Shown one piece after another: positions 54,989-64,000 of a stretch of 64,000 nt of DNA; the first letter of the stretch is position 1; the number at the start of each line of letters is the position of its first letter. The stretch spans positions 62,001-126,000 of the forward strand of contig NZ_JAATTV010000001.1 in NCBI RefSeq assembly GCF_013414195.1, written 5' to 3'. The notes beneath the pieces were generated by a model. That model was not told the origin of the DNA and did not search any database. It saw only the letters and a program-made list of their open reading frames with translations. The stretch is from Psychrobacter sp. BI730 (GTDB lineage: Bacteria; Pseudomonadota; Gammaproteobacteria; Pseudomonadales; Moraxellaceae). Position numbers and translations under genes: made by a program.

Positions 54989-56773
54989 CTAAGCAGCTTC
55001 TGTGTTTAGCGCTTGAGCAAAAGCTGATAATGCCCCTTTTAGCATGGCTGATACCGTACTGCTACAAGTACCGATACCTGAATATACCTCGCCATCGACA
55101 TTTAACTGAATATAAGCAGCAGCGTTGGCATTAGTTTTGTTATCACTATTGGTATCATCATCGATACCATTACCACTGTTATGATGCGGGTTAATCGCAT
55201 GCTCTGCATAGTTAATAATATGTAGTGATTTGCCCGTATGCTGCGCAAGTCCGTCAATAAACGATGATAATGGGCCGTTACCCGTGCCATCAATATCGAT
55301 GATATCGCTATTCATCTGCACCTGACCACTAAAGTAAACAGCACCGCCTTTATTATTGACACTATAATCTAGTAGTTCAAACTTGCCCTGCTGCAAGTAA
55401 GTATCTTCAAAGGTCTGCAATATTTCATCATTCTGCAGCTCGCGTGCCGCTGCTTCAGCTTGCTTTTGTACCACACGGCTAAAGTCAATCTGCATCCAAC
55501 GTGGCAAGTTAAAGCCGTAGTTACGCTGTAAGATATATGCGACGCCGCCTTTGCCCGACTGGCTATTGATACGTACCACGTCTTGGTAGCTACGCCCAAT
55601 ATGCGCAGGATCGATGGGTAGATAAGCCACGTCCCAGACGTTGTCTGTTTCGCTCTGATTGCTTTCATTGTAGTCGAGAGATTTCTTGATAGCATCTTGA
55701 TGTGAGCCACTAAATGCCGTGAAGACCAACTCGCCCACATAAGGATGACGTGGGTGCAATGGTAGATTATTGCATTCGCTCACAACCTGTACGATTTCAC
55801 TCATATTGCTAAAATCAAGCTCAGGATCGATACCTTGGCTAAATAAGTTCATGGCCATGACCATGATATCCATGTTACCCGTACGCTCACCGTTACCAAG
55901 CAATGTGCCTTCGATACGATCTGCGCCCGCAAGTACGCCCAATTCAGCTGCTGCTACCGCACAACCACGGTCATTATGGGTATGCAAGCTCACAATCACA
56001 TGCTCACGCTGGGCTAGATTGCGGCAGAAGTACTCTACTTGATCAGCAAAGACATTGGGCATAGAGGCTTCAACGGTTGCTGGCAAGTTAAAAATAACTT
56101 CCTGACCCTGCTGTGGTTGCCACACGTCACACACAGCATCGCAAACCTCTACGGCATATTCAGTTTCTGTCTGGCTAAAGCTCTCTGGCGAGTACTGAAA
56201 TACCCAATCTGTCTCAGGATACTTTGCTGCATACTCTTGTAATAGCTTGGCGCCTGCAATAGCAATTTCTTTGATTTCGGCTTTATCTTTGCCATAGACT
56301 TTTTCACGTTGTACACGGCTGGTTGAGTTATAGACATGGACAACCGCACGTTTAGCACCTTTTAATGATTCAAAAGTACGGGCAATCAAATGCTCGCGCG
56401 CTTGTACCAATACTTGTAACGTCACATCTTCAGGTACGTGGTTTTCTTCGATAAGCTTACGCGCAAAGTCAAACTCTACCTGCGCCGCTGACGGAAAACC
56501 AATCTCAATCTCTTTAAAACCAACATCTACTAAAGTCTTAAAGAAGCGCATTTTTTGTTCAATGGTCATCGGATCAATCAGTGCTTGGTTACCATCACGC
56601 AGATCCACACTTGCCCATATCGGTGACTTCTCAATTGTTTTGCTTGGCCAAGTACGATCTGGCAGCGATGGCGCAAATGCAAATGGACGGTATTTACGGA
56701 AGTCAAAAGCGGCACTTTTTGGTGTGATCTTTGCAGTCCCTGTGGCTGCGGTGTGCGTGGCTTGGTCAGACAT
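54989..56773 (-). CDS. leuA: 2-isopropylmalate synthase, long form
   Basis: Condenses acetyl-CoA with 2-oxoisovalerate, the first step of leucine synthesis. About 594 residues, the long LeuA form that starts with a RYRPF...LPDRTWP segment; WASVDLRDGNQALIDP is the metal and substrate site, and SLHTHNDRG holds the His-x-His of the metal site. The C-terminal allosteric domain ends ALSAFAQALNT. I start at the ATG at 56773 (AAGGA 6 bases upstream) rather than the TTG at 56779. Residues about 540-560 of the allosteric domain contain an Asn/Asp-rich insert (HNSGNGIDDDTNSDNKTN). Divergent from the Lrp-type regulator gene. Confidence 0.95.
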   Translation of the reverse strand: MSDQATHTAATGTAKITPKSAAFDFRKYRPFAFAPSLPDRTWPSKTIEKSPIWASVDLRDGNQALIDPMTIEQKMRFFKTLVDVGFKEIEIGFPSAAQVEFDFARKLIEENHVPEDVTLQVLVQAREHLIARTFESLKGAKRAVVHVYNSTSRVQREKVYGKDKAEIKEIAIAGAKLLQEYAAKYPETDWVFQYSPESFSQTETEYAVEVCDAVCDVWQPQQGQEVIFNLPATVEASMPNVFADQVEYFCRNLAQREHVIVSLHTHNDRGCAVAAAELGVLAGADRIEGTLLGNGERTGNMDIMVMAMNLFSQGIDPELDFSNMSEIVQVVSECNNLPLHPRHPYVGELVFTAFSGSHQDAIKKSLDYNESNQSETDNVWDVAYLPIDPAHIGRSYQDVVRINSQSGKGGVAYILQRNYGFNLPRWMQIDFSRVVQKQAEAAARELQNDEILQTFEDTYLQQGKFELLDYSVNNKGGAVYFSGQVQMNSDIIDIDGTGNGPLSSFIDGLAQHTGKSLHIINYAEHAINPHHNSGNGIDDDTNSDNKTNANAAAYIQLNVDGEVYSGIGTCSSTVSAMLKGALSAFAQALNTEAA

Positions 56774-56959
56774 AATCAATCCTTAGATGATATGGTTATT
56801 TATATATTTAGCTAGGCGATTAGCTGTTGATTAGATCAGTATTTATCATACGAGATAACTAGTGTTCATACCATAATAATATCAAAGTTTAGCAGAGAGA
56901 AACCTGCTTTCTTTTACTTTATTTTCTGTTATTTTAGTGGAAAAACACAATTTAGACAT

Positions 56960-56965
56960 TATAAT
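56960..56965 (+). promoter_or_regulatory. candidate -10 box for the Lrp/AsnC regulator gene
   Basis: A consensus TATAAT lies 29 bases before the ATG of the regulator gene. The -35 region is poor, so it is a weak candidate; the regulator itself may act here. Confidence 0.3.
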
Positions 56966-56994
56966 CGAATAAATCCACTATTAAGGCTTAAGAA

Positions 56995-57483
56995 ATGCCA
57001 GACAATTATATTGATAGTACAAGAACTGCAGATATAGACGAGATAGATAGACAGTTACTACACTTATTGCAAACGCAGGCACGCATGAGTATTACTGAAC
57101 TCGCTGAACGCGTCAACCTGTCTGCCACCCCTTGCGCACGTCGTATCAAACGCTTAGAAGATGCGAACATAATCACTGGCTACCACACCAAAACCGATGC
57201 ACAAAAACTTGGCTATCCGCTAGCCGTGTTTATCGCTATTAGTATGGATCAACATACAGCAGAACGTTTTGAGCAGTTTGAACGCAAAGTTCAGAGCTTT
57301 GAGGAAGTCATCAGTTGTAGTATTGTCACAGGACGCACCGAAGACTATCTGATTAAGGTCAGGGTACGTGATATGACACATTACGAAGAGTTTTTATTGC
57401 ATCGCCTCAATCGTATCGAAGGCGTGGCCCAAGTTCATACCAGTTTTGAACTACGAGAAGTATTTAGCCGTAGCGTGGTTTAG
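56995..57483 (+). CDS. Lrp/AsnC-family transcriptional regulator
   Basis: A 162-residue regulator with an N-terminal HTH (SITELAERVNLSATPCARRIKRLED near residue 35) and a C-terminal AsnC ligand domain (VISCSIVTGRTEDYLIKV). The family senses amino acids. It is divergent from leuA over a 215-base gap, so it may control leuA and itself; this is a context inference. Its last four bases overlap the convergent MFS gene. The AsnC-domain Gly-Arg-Thr-Asp turn is intact. Confidence 0.92.
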   Translation: MPDNYIDSTRTADIDEIDRQLLHLLQTQARMSITELAERVNLSATPCARRIKRLEDANIITGYHTKTDAQKLGYPLAVFIAISMDQHTAERFEQFERKVQSFEEVISCSIVTGRTEDYLIKVRVRDMTHYEEFLLHRLNRIEGVAQVHTSFELREVFSRSVV

Positions 57484-58745
57484 ACGATCTTAGCTGTCTT
57501 TGGCGACTGTCGACGAAACCATACCAATAGTACAAATCCGATCATTAATCCGATAGCAGCAACAAGCAACCCTGCATTGAAATTGCCATCTTTCCCTGCC
57601 AGTGCCACTGTCACCAAAGGTCCCAAAAACTGCCCCAATGCATAAGCCAACGTTGCCAAAGCAATCAGTAAATTAGAATAGGCAGGATTGATGTTTTTAA
57701 ACAGCGTCAGTGTCATCGATACCATACCGACGAAGGTCAATCCCAAAATCGCAGCATTGCCATATAATCCAAATGCACCATCAAACCATATCGGCAAGCA
57801 CATCCCAAATGCTTGCAATACCGTCAGCCCCATTAAGGTTTTTATCTCACCGATACGTTTGGCAAGCGCGCCCCATAGGGGGTTTGACAACATCGCAAAA
57901 ATACCAACGACCAACCAAATCATGAGTCCAGCATACGTCTGTGTTGTTAGACGTTGTGCTGCCATAACGGGTAAAAAAGTTGCTGAGCTGATATAACCAA
58001 ACCCTGCCAGTACGTAGCTGATAAAAAGTAAAGCAAGCGCTTTATGATGTCCAGAAATTGCTTCGTATAAGGAGCGTTTAAAGTTTAAATAGGTTTGGTG
58101 CACTGACACGTGTTGTTTGGCATCAATCTGCTGTGAATCAACAGCTTGTGCTTGTCTTGGCTTTGTCGCATACAGTAGCCACACAAGCGGCAAACTAGTG
58201 AAACCTGCGACTAGCCAAATTACATCGAAGTGATAGCCTAATTTTAATAGCCACCATGTCACGATGGCAGAAGCGCTAATGCCAACGCCAATACCTGCAT
58301 AATGGACTGCTGACAATACAGAACGGCGCTCAGGGCTAAGATTTTGAATAACAAAAGATGAGCTCAATATCATTGCCACACCACTTGCAATGCCTGCAAT
58401 TAAGCGAATGATATACCATAGCGTGAGCGACATATTTGGTATGACGAGTAACATCGTGGTGGCAACACTGATAATTGCCCACAGCGTCATCGCTTGCCAC
58501 GTTGAGCGCTGAGGCACAAACATAGCAATAAGCGCACCGATAAAGTAGCCGATATAATTGATTGATGCCAGCCAGCCTGCAATCGTCGTTGATAGCGACA
58601 ATTGCACCATAATATCAGGTAAGGTGGCGGTAAAAAGAAAGCGACCATAACCCATAACGACTGCCATGCAGTACATACCGATACAGGCAATGGCAGCTTC
58701 GTTGGTAATCGTCGGGACCATACGGCTTTTAAAAGCAGTCATCAT
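57480..58745 (-). CDS. YbfB/YjiJ-type MFS transporter
   Basis: A 12-segment membrane protein of about 421 residues. MYCMAVVMGYGRFLFTATLPDIM near the start is typical of the YbfB/YjiJ MFS group; the middle loop (residues 195-220) is polar. The frame begins with TTG at 58778; the ATG at 58745 or 58742 is more likely. Its 3' end overlaps the convergent regulator gene by four bases. Substrate unknown; linkage to an Lrp-type regulator is compatible with amino-acid export. Confidence 0.82.
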   Translation of the reverse strand: MMTAFKSRMVPTITNEAAIACIGMYCMAVVMGYGRFLFTATLPDIMVQLSLSTTIAGWLASINYIGYFIGALIAMFVPQRSTWQAMTLWAIISVATTMLLVIPNMSLTLWYIIRLIAGIASGVAMILSSSFVIQNLSPERRSVLSAVHYAGIGVGISASAIVTWWLLKLGYHFDVIWLVAGFTSLPLVWLLYATKPRQAQAVDSQQIDAKQHVSVHQTYLNFKRSLYEAISGHHKALALLFISYVLAGFGYISSATFLPVMAAQRLTTQTYAGLMIWLVVGIFAMLSNPLWGALAKRIGEIKTLMGLTVLQAFGMCLPIWFDGAFGLYGNAAILGLTFVGMVSMTLTLFKNINPAYSNLLIALATLAYALGQFLGPLVTVALAGKDGNFNAGLLVAAIGLMIGFVLLVWFRRQSPKTAKIV

Positions 58746-58873
58746 GACAGAGCCATTTTTGCGGCAATTAGCACACAATCCTTTGTGTTAGACAGTCAAA
58801 AGCAGTAATAAATAAACGCAGAAATAGAGAAGTTATTAGATATAGTAGGCCAGCATAAAGTTATTAGCGAAAA

Positions 58874-60217
58874 CTATAATACGTCTAACGTTGGCGTCTC
58901 TACCGTATCTTGTCCTAGCATTTGTACCCGCTGATCGCTAAACATATCCATATCTGGAGCTAGCGTACGCATAAACCGATCAAAATACAACATCTGTTTG
59001 GTCAATAGAGCGAAGTCTCGTGGGAAATGGATGCCATGACGTTTGCCAACCTCAACAATCTCAAGCATCATTTTATTAAGCTCATCGGCTTGTTCTTTAC
59101 TATTGAAAGGTACACCGCTGGTAAAGGTTTTATCTTCTGCCATGATGGTTGTCATCATGCGTTGCAAGTCATTCCCTAATGCAGCCACATCGACTTTATT
59201 GCCACCATGTGTCATTTCCATATCAATCATATGGCGAGCCATGGCTTGATAGTCACTGTCTTGCATGGCTTGCATCATGCCCATACATGCACGCCAGCTC
59301 TCAGCTTTGAGCTTACCGACAATACCAAAATCCAAGAACCCAATACGGCCATCGGTCAATAGCATTAGATTACCAGCGTGTAGATCAGCATGGAAACTAT
59401 TGCATAACATGAGACTGGCAAACCATGTGTTTAGAGTGTCTGCCATAACTTGGGCAGGATCTGCACAGTACTGACGCATGAGTGACTCATCGACCATAGA
59501 GACGCCATATAGACGGCTCATCGTTAGTACACGCTTGGTAGTCAGCTCTTCATAGACAGTTGGTGCCACGACACGAGTATTACCTGATACCGCTAAAAAC
59601 TGCTGAAAATCGCGAATATTCTGTGCTTCGGCGATAAAGTCAGTCTCGGCAAGCATACGCAAACGAATCTCGTCAATAATCGGCGCAATGCTCGCAAATT
59701 TCATCGATGGCATTAGTATTTCAAGTAGCTTAGTTACGCCATGCAATACACCCAAGTCAGTCTGCATGATGGTCTCGACGCCAGGCTTTTGTACCTTTAG
59801 CACCACCTCATCGCCATTGTGCAGACGAGCTGCATGCACTTGAGCGATAGAAGCTGATGCCAATGGCTCTGAGTCAATATGAGCAAACGTATCATCAAGC
59901 GTCATACCATCAATCGCCAGATCCTCTCTTAGCACTTGCTCGATATAAGCATAAGACAATGGCGTGGTTTGATCCAAACAACTCTGGAATGCCTTGACAT
60001 AATCACGTGGAAACAGCGACGGTGTACTGGCGATAAACTGACCGATTTTGATATAAGTCGTACCTAACTGCTCAAAGGTTTCTTTGAGTAGCATCGCGTC
60101 AGGTTTCTCACCTTTTGCCACTCTTAGCGCAGACAGACCTGCCACACTCGCTGTTTGGCGAACACGATTAACGACATTAAAAGTATGCTTTAATAAATGC
60201 GGACGATGAATTTTCAT
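58874..60217 (-). CDS. ABC1/UbiB-family kinase-like protein
   Basis: About 447 residues of the AarF/ADCK/UbiB atypical kinase family. The KxGQ motif is KIGQFIASTPSLFPRDY near residue 55; ASASIAQVHAA (Ala-rich nucleotide loop) near 110 and HADLHAGNLMLL with LDFGIVGKL for the catalytic and metal sites near 260-280. Such proteins support ubiquinone synthesis or lipid handling. It lacks the C-terminal transmembrane pair typical of UbiB, so it is more like other ABC1 members. The ATG at 60217 is preferred; 60226 is TTG. Confidence 0.88.
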   Translation of the reverse strand: MKIHRPHLLKHTFNVVNRVRQTASVAGLSALRVAKGEKPDAMLLKETFEQLGTTYIKIGQFIASTPSLFPRDYVKAFQSCLDQTTPLSYAYIEQVLREDLAIDGMTLDDTFAHIDSEPLASASIAQVHAARLHNGDEVVLKVQKPGVETIMQTDLGVLHGVTKLLEILMPSMKFASIAPIIDEIRLRMLAETDFIAEAQNIRDFQQFLAVSGNTRVVAPTVYEELTTKRVLTMSRLYGVSMVDESLMRQYCADPAQVMADTLNTWFASLMLCNSFHADLHAGNLMLLTDGRIGFLDFGIVGKLKAESWRACMGMMQAMQDSDYQAMARHMIDMEMTHGGNKVDVAALGNDLQRMMTTIMAEDKTFTSGVPFNSKEQADELNKMMLEIVEVGKRHGIHFPRDFALLTKQMLYFDRFMRTLAPDMDMFSDQRVQMLGQDTVETPTLDVL

Positions 60218-60298
60218 AAAAAACAACTATGGTAATAAGAAGGATGTTTGAAGATAGGCAATACAATATAAAAATGCGTTAAAATCAGATTACTCAGT

Positions 60299-60406
60299 TA
60301 TAGCCGGTTCAATATAATTTGGATACAAGGCAGGCGAGTGAAAGTACTACAAATCGTAGACTAAGCAAGCCTGACACCGTATCCAATTTATAGAGGATTG
60401 ACTATA
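60299..60406. repeat. 108-bp terminal-inverted-repeat element, copy 2 (MITE-like)
   Basis: The ends read TATAGCCGGTTCAATATAA... and, inverted, TATAGTCAATCCTCTATAA..., 28-bp imperfect inverted repeats that both run into TTGGATAC. The core is 52 bp with an inner CAGGC / GCCTG pair. Length and layout equal those of copy 1 at 9857-9964, and about half of the core bases match in place. It overlaps the last 19 bases of moeB. TA at each end could be the target duplication. Confidence 0.7.
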
Positions 60407-61197
60407 GGACTGCTACAGACAGGACACTGCGGATCTTTTCGATAGCCCATTAGCCGCTGCTGCATCTGACTACCATCCCATATGAGCAGCTTGTTTGTCA
60501 GTAGATTTTTGGTTAATCCTAAATATTGCAGTGCAGCATTGGCTTGCAAATTGCCCATGATGGCAGTGGTACTGGCCAGCACACCAGAGTTGGCACACGT
60601 ACGTTCGTCAGCGGCTTCATCAGGTACTACTGAGCCGAACACGCAGTGATAACAACCAGTATCGAGCTGAGGTTCGAACAGTGCTAGCTGTCCTTGCATC
60701 GCAATCGCTGAGGCGGATAATAGTGGGATTTGGTAGCGTACACTAATGCGATTAATAATATCGCGCGTGGCAAAGTTATCCGTACAGTCTAAGAGTAAGT
60801 CAGGCTTGCCGGCTGCTATATCGAGCAATTCATAAGCGTTGTCTTCATCTAATCGTGCGACTGTGCCGCGAGCCTTTATCAAAGGATTGATGCGCGCTAA
60901 CATGTGCGCTGCAGTCAGTGCTTTAGACTGACCAACATCTTCTGGCAAAAACAGCGTCTGCCGTTGTAAGTTGCTTGCTTCAATCTCGTCATCATCAATC
61001 AGATGGACATAACCCACCCCTGCACGTACCAATGTCTCAGACGCAGGGCAACCTAGCCCGCCTGCCCCTATTATGACCACACGTGCTATCTTTAGTCGCA
61101 GCTGAGCATCCATATCCCAACCGTCTAATAAAACTTGTCGAGCATAACGCAGCAGCTCATCATCCGATAGATGTACCATCTCTTCTACCATATTCAT
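60388..61197 (-). CDS. moeB: MoeB/ThiF-family adenylyltransferase
   Basis: A 269-residue E1-like enzyme that adenylates the C-terminal glycine of a small sulfur carrier such as MoaD or ThiS. The nucleotide loop is IIGAGGLGCP near residue 42; CTDNFATR near 142; zinc ligands in CYHCVF and CPVC near the end; Cys in DERTCANSGV. It belongs to either the molybdopterin (MoeB) or thiamine (ThiF) pathway; length and pattern favour MoeB. AGG 6 bases before the ATG supports the start. The final residues IVNPL and the stop lie inside the repeat element, so the native C-terminus seems replaced. Confidence 0.88.
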   Translation of the reverse strand: MNMVEEMVHLSDDELLRYARQVLLDGWDMDAQLRLKIARVVIIGAGGLGCPASETLVRAGVGYVHLIDDDEIEASNLQRQTLFLPEDVGQSKALTAAHMLARINPLIKARGTVARLDEDNAYELLDIAAGKPDLLLDCTDNFATRDIINRISVRYQIPLLSASAIAMQGQLALFEPQLDTGCYHCVFGSVVPDEAADERTCANSGVLASTTAIMGNLQANAALQYLGLTKNLLTNKLLIWDGSQMQQRLMGYRKDPQCPVCSSPIVNPL

Positions 61198-61238
61198 CTA
61201 CAACCTATAATCAAAGAAATCTACTACCAAAAAACCAT

Positions 61239-62111
61239 CTACTGGACTTGCCCTAGCGTGACGCGATCATTACCACCGTAATCTTTTACGGTATGTACTG
61301 ACTCAAACCCATCGTCTAGAAACAGCTGCCGAACCGCATCCCCTTGATCATAGCCATGTTCAATAGCCAATAATCCACCTGTACAGAGATAGGTTGTTGC
61401 TTGCTGAACGATATGCTCGATATCAGCTAGACCTTGATTGGGCGCACTCAAGGCACTAATCGGTTCAGCTGTTAGGCCTGCCAAATGCTCATCTGTCTCG
61501 TCAATATAAGGAGGGTTGGAGACGATGATATCAAACTGATGCTCATCATTAGTAGGTAGCGCTTGATACCAACTGCTTTGGATAAATTCAACATTGGCAA
61601 CATTATTGCTCACGGCATTGTGCTGAGCAACTTCAAGCGCCTCTGACGATAAATCGACTGCCACGACTTGCCAGTTAGCGTGCTTTAACTCATAGGCAAG
61701 ACTGATAGCGATACAACCTGACCCTGTCCCCAAGTCTAGTAATCGTTTACTACTAAGTTGCGCTGGCTGAGCGTTTATCCAGTTCAATACCTGCTCGACC
61801 AGTACTTCGGTATCAGGCCTAGGAATCAAAGTATGCTCGTTTACCCTAAAGTTAAGCGACCAAAACTCCTGCTGTCCGGTTAGATACGCAAGCGGTATAC
61901 CTTGCTGCATTTTCACCACGCCGTCATTGAACCGTGCGACTTCACTATCACTTAGCTGATAATCTTCATCAGTCATCAACGCTATCGCAGGCTTATCAAT
62001 GACATGCACCAACCAGTCAGTGAACCAAAATGACGGCTGCTGATTATCTGACTCACCATTCGTCAGTTGTCCAATTTGCTGCTTGATTTGACGAATGGTT
62101 GATACGGTCAT
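61239..62111 (-). CDS. prmC: peptide chain release factor N5-glutamine methyltransferase
   Basis: A 290-residue methyltransferase that modifies the GGQ glutamine of release factors. The SAM-binding loop LLDLGTGSGCIAISLA lies near residue 124 and the catalytic NPPY at 199-202. AAGAG precedes the ATG. It is between moeB and ampG on the same strand with gaps of 41 and 50 bases, suggesting one transcript. Confidence 0.95.
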   Translation of the reverse strand: MTVSTIRQIKQQIGQLTNGESDNQQPSFWFTDWLVHVIDKPAIALMTDEDYQLSDSEVARFNDGVVKMQQGIPLAYLTGQQEFWSLNFRVNEHTLIPRPDTEVLVEQVLNWINAQPAQLSSKRLLDLGTGSGCIAISLAYELKHANWQVVAVDLSSEALEVAQHNAVSNNVANVEFIQSSWYQALPTNDEHQFDIIVSNPPYIDETDEHLAGLTAEPISALSAPNQGLADIEHIVQQATTYLCTGGLLAIEHGYDQGDAVRQLFLDDGFESVHTVKDYGGNDRVTLGQVQ

Positions 62112-62161
62112 AGATAGCTCTTAAAAAACAATGAATGGATAAAGGTAAAATGCTGCTGAGC

Positions 62162-64000
62162 CTACTCTGATGCGCGTGGTGGCTCTTTGGTATCGGTCAG
62201 GTTATGATTGGTTTTACTCAGCTTGTCACCTATCCCGTTACCACCGCTGCCATCATTATTATCATCGCCATAAATATCATCGTTATCACCAATGACAATA
62301 TGTCTATCAACAAAGTAAATCAGTGCCAAAATTGGAATACCGATAGCAAATGTAAAGATAAAGAAAAACGGATAACCCATATTATCGACGATAGCACCAG
62401 AATAACCACCCATCACTTTTGGTATCAGGGTCATCAATGAGGAAAAAATCGCATACTGTACAGCAGTAAAGCGAATCGATGTCAGTGCTGATAAGAAAGC
62501 GATAAATACAGCGCTTGCAAGGCCCGCAGCCAAGTTATCAAATATCACTGCCATATACATAATCGGCAGGCTGCCTGGGTTGTACGTCAATACCACAAAC
62601 AACAGGTTGGTCGCACACGCCAAAATCGCGCCAATCATCATGGCATGCATAATACGGAAACGCTGAGCCAAAATCCCGCCCAAGAAGCCACCTGCAATTG
62701 CCATAATTACACCGACCAGTTTTACGGCATTGGCGATATCTGTTTTGCTAAAGCCCATGTCTTGATAAAAGACGTTGGAGATCACGCCTGCGACGATATC
62801 TGAGATACGGTATAGACCAATCAAGGCTAAGAGTAGCAGTGCTTTTTTGCCGTAACGTCGGAAAAAATCTAAGACAGGCTCGATCCATGTTGCCATGGCC
62901 ACTTCTTTTTTTACCAGTCCTACTTGTACCAGGGCATAACCTGCTGCCATCGCCGCGCCTAGGCTTACTAATAAGTGCAAGGTTTCTACAAAGAAACTAG
63001 AAAAAGCGCCTTCGAACTCGGGTAAGACTTGCCCCATCAATATGTAAGCAGCGATAAAGGCAATCACTGAAAATACAAACAACGCTACCAGTCTGACGTA
63101 ATCTTCACGAGTTTCAGCGACCAACGGGGCTTTGTTAATGATTTTTGGTTGGTTAATAATAAAGTACAGCAATAACAATGGCGCACACGCGACCAATGCT
63201 AAAAAGTAAAATTTAATCGCTGGCATTACCATTAGTGGTATCAAGGCCACTGTGCTATCAAATACTGTATTGATCAAAATATTAATCAGGTAAATAACAC
63301 CAAACAGTAGGCCTGGGATAAGCAGTAACGCTGAATAAATCAGGAATACTTTTAAGTTACCTTTCTGCTTTTTACTTTGCAGGGTCTCAGCGGTTGGCTC
63401 ATAACTAGCAAACGTCGTTAATACCCCTAACGTCATGACTCCTGCCATGATGTAATAGGTATTGCGCCACGCTTCATAACTATAAAACGTCTCATTTGAG
63501 CCGAAATAATCAGCCAAATATAACGCGCCTGCCCCTGCGACAATCATACCGATACGGTAGCCTGACACATAGATAGAGGACAAGATAGACTGCATAGACG
63601 GCGGCGCAAGCTCAATACGGTACGCATCAATCACGATATCTTGCGTCGCAGAAGAGAACCCAAGCAGCACGGCCGCGCCTGCCATATAAACCAAGACATC
63701 TTCGCTAACAGGATTTACCCTTGCCATCAAAAAGATTGCCAGCACGATAAGCAGCTGTGATACCACCATCCAACTACGACGACGCCCTAGCCACTTGGTC
63801 AAAAACGGTACAGGGAGCGCATCAATCAATGGCGCCCAAATAAACTTGAACGAATACCCCAGTGCTGCCCAGCTGAACATAGTAACGACACTACGATCAA
63901 TGCCTGCTTCTCTCAGCCATAGCGACAGACTTGAGAAAATCAGCAGAATAGGTATACCCGCTGAGAACCCCAAAAACAGCATAATAATGACACGAGGATC
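62162..64000 (-). CDS. ampG: AmpG-type muropeptide permease, 5' end beyond the window
   Basis: At least 612 residues of an MFS transporter of the AmpG family, which imports anhydro-muropeptides for cell-wall recycling. The frame stays open to the window edge (RVII then MLFLGFSAGIPILLIFSSLSLWL), so the true start lies beyond. The first part (SFKFIWAPLIDALPVPFLTKWLGRRRSW) matches AmpG; the protein is longer than E. coli AmpG (491) through central loops and a C-terminal tail rich in Asp, Gly and Asn (near residues 555-580). Confidence 0.85.
   Translation of the reverse strand, partial: DPRVIIMLFLGFSAGIPILLIFSSLSLWLREAGIDRSVVTMFSWAALGYSFKFIWAPLIDALPVPFLTKWLGRRRSWMVVSQLLIVLAIFLMARVNPVSEDVLVYMAGAAVLLGFSSATQDIVIDAYRIELAPPSMQSILSSIYVSGYRIGMIVAGAGALYLADYFGSNETFYSYEAWRNTYYIMAGVMTLGVLTTFASYEPTAETLQSKKQKGNLKVFLIYSALLLIPGLLFGVIYLINILINTVFDSTVALIPLMVMPAIKFYFLALVACAPLLLLYFIINQPKIINKAPLVAETREDYVRLVALFVFSVIAFIAAYILMGQVLPEFEGAFSSFFVETLHLLVSLGAAMAAGYALVQVGLVKKEVAMATWIEPVLDFFRRYGKKALLLLALIGLYRISDIVAGVISNVFYQDMGFSKTDIANAVKLVGVIMAIAGGFLGGILAQRFRIMHAMMIGAILACATNLLFVVLTYNPGSLPIMYMAVIFDNLAAGLASAVFIAFLSALTSIRFTAVQYAIFSSLMTLIPKVMGGYSGAIVDNMGYPFFFIFTFAIGIPILALIYFVDRHIVIGDNDDIYGDDNNDGSGGNGIGDKLSKTNHNLTDTKEPPRASE

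Overview
The window looks like chromosomal DNA of a Psychrobacter-like member of the Moraxellaceae (Gammaproteobacteria). The reasons are moderate AT-richness, Acinetobacter-like gene order (glnE and ilvE on one side of a surface-sugar gene block, aspS on the other), small rubredoxin and Tus sulfur-relay genes, and many proteins with Asn/Asp/Ser-rich low-complexity inserts typical of cold-adapted Psychrobacter. No rRNA, tRNA, CRISPR array or prophage was seen. The species call is inference.

Region 1 (1-13.4 kb) is housekeeping and transport: rubredoxin, alpha/beta hydrolase, a secreted WG-repeat protein, an EamA exporter, a uracil/xanthine permease, L-serine dehydratase, a DUF4377 lipoprotein, argJ, xthA, a hot-dog thioesterase and a FetAB-like iron/metal ABC exporter. 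A 108-bp terminal-inverted-repeat element sits between argJ and xthA.

Region 2 (13.4-23.7 kb) is acyl-CoA metabolism: two tandem, strongly similar acyl-CoA ligases (fadD), then on the other strand an SDR dehydrogenase, a histidine phosphatase, an aminoglycoside-phosphotransferase-fold kinase and an ACAD11-type acyl-CoA dehydrogenase. The kinase/dehydrogenase pair resembles the 4-hydroxyacyl-CoA module of levulinate catabolism. A SohB-like S49 peptidase follows.

Region 3 (24.1-39.8 kb) is a surface-glycan locus flanked by aspS and ilvE, the position held by the lipooligosaccharide outer-core (OC) locus in Acinetobacter. It holds an LpxL-type acyltransferase, two related DxD glycosyltransferases at its two ends, a DUF115-like protein, three related GT4 enzymes, a GT8-like enzyme, a Stealth-family sugar-phosphate transferase, UDP-glucose dehydrogenase, a UDP-glucuronate epimerase and an unrecognised protein. 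No flippase, polymerase or initiating transferase is visible, so stepwise core decoration is more likely than a capsule.

Region 4 (40-50 kb) has glnE, the tusDCB-tusE tRNA-thiolation relay, trmL, an entericidin-like lipoprotein, hemW, an apparently intact IS200/IS605 element with divergent tnpA and tnpB, and an EVE-domain protein. The IS ends about 50 bp upstream of the hemW start.

Region 5 (50-64 kb) has a MATE exporter, accBC, a small exported protein, leuA divergent from an Lrp/AsnC regulator, a YbfB-type MFS transporter, an ABC1/UbiB kinase-like protein, and the ampG-prmC-moeB run. A second copy of the 108-bp element overlaps the 3' end of moeB and provides its last codons and stop. ampG is cut by the window edge.
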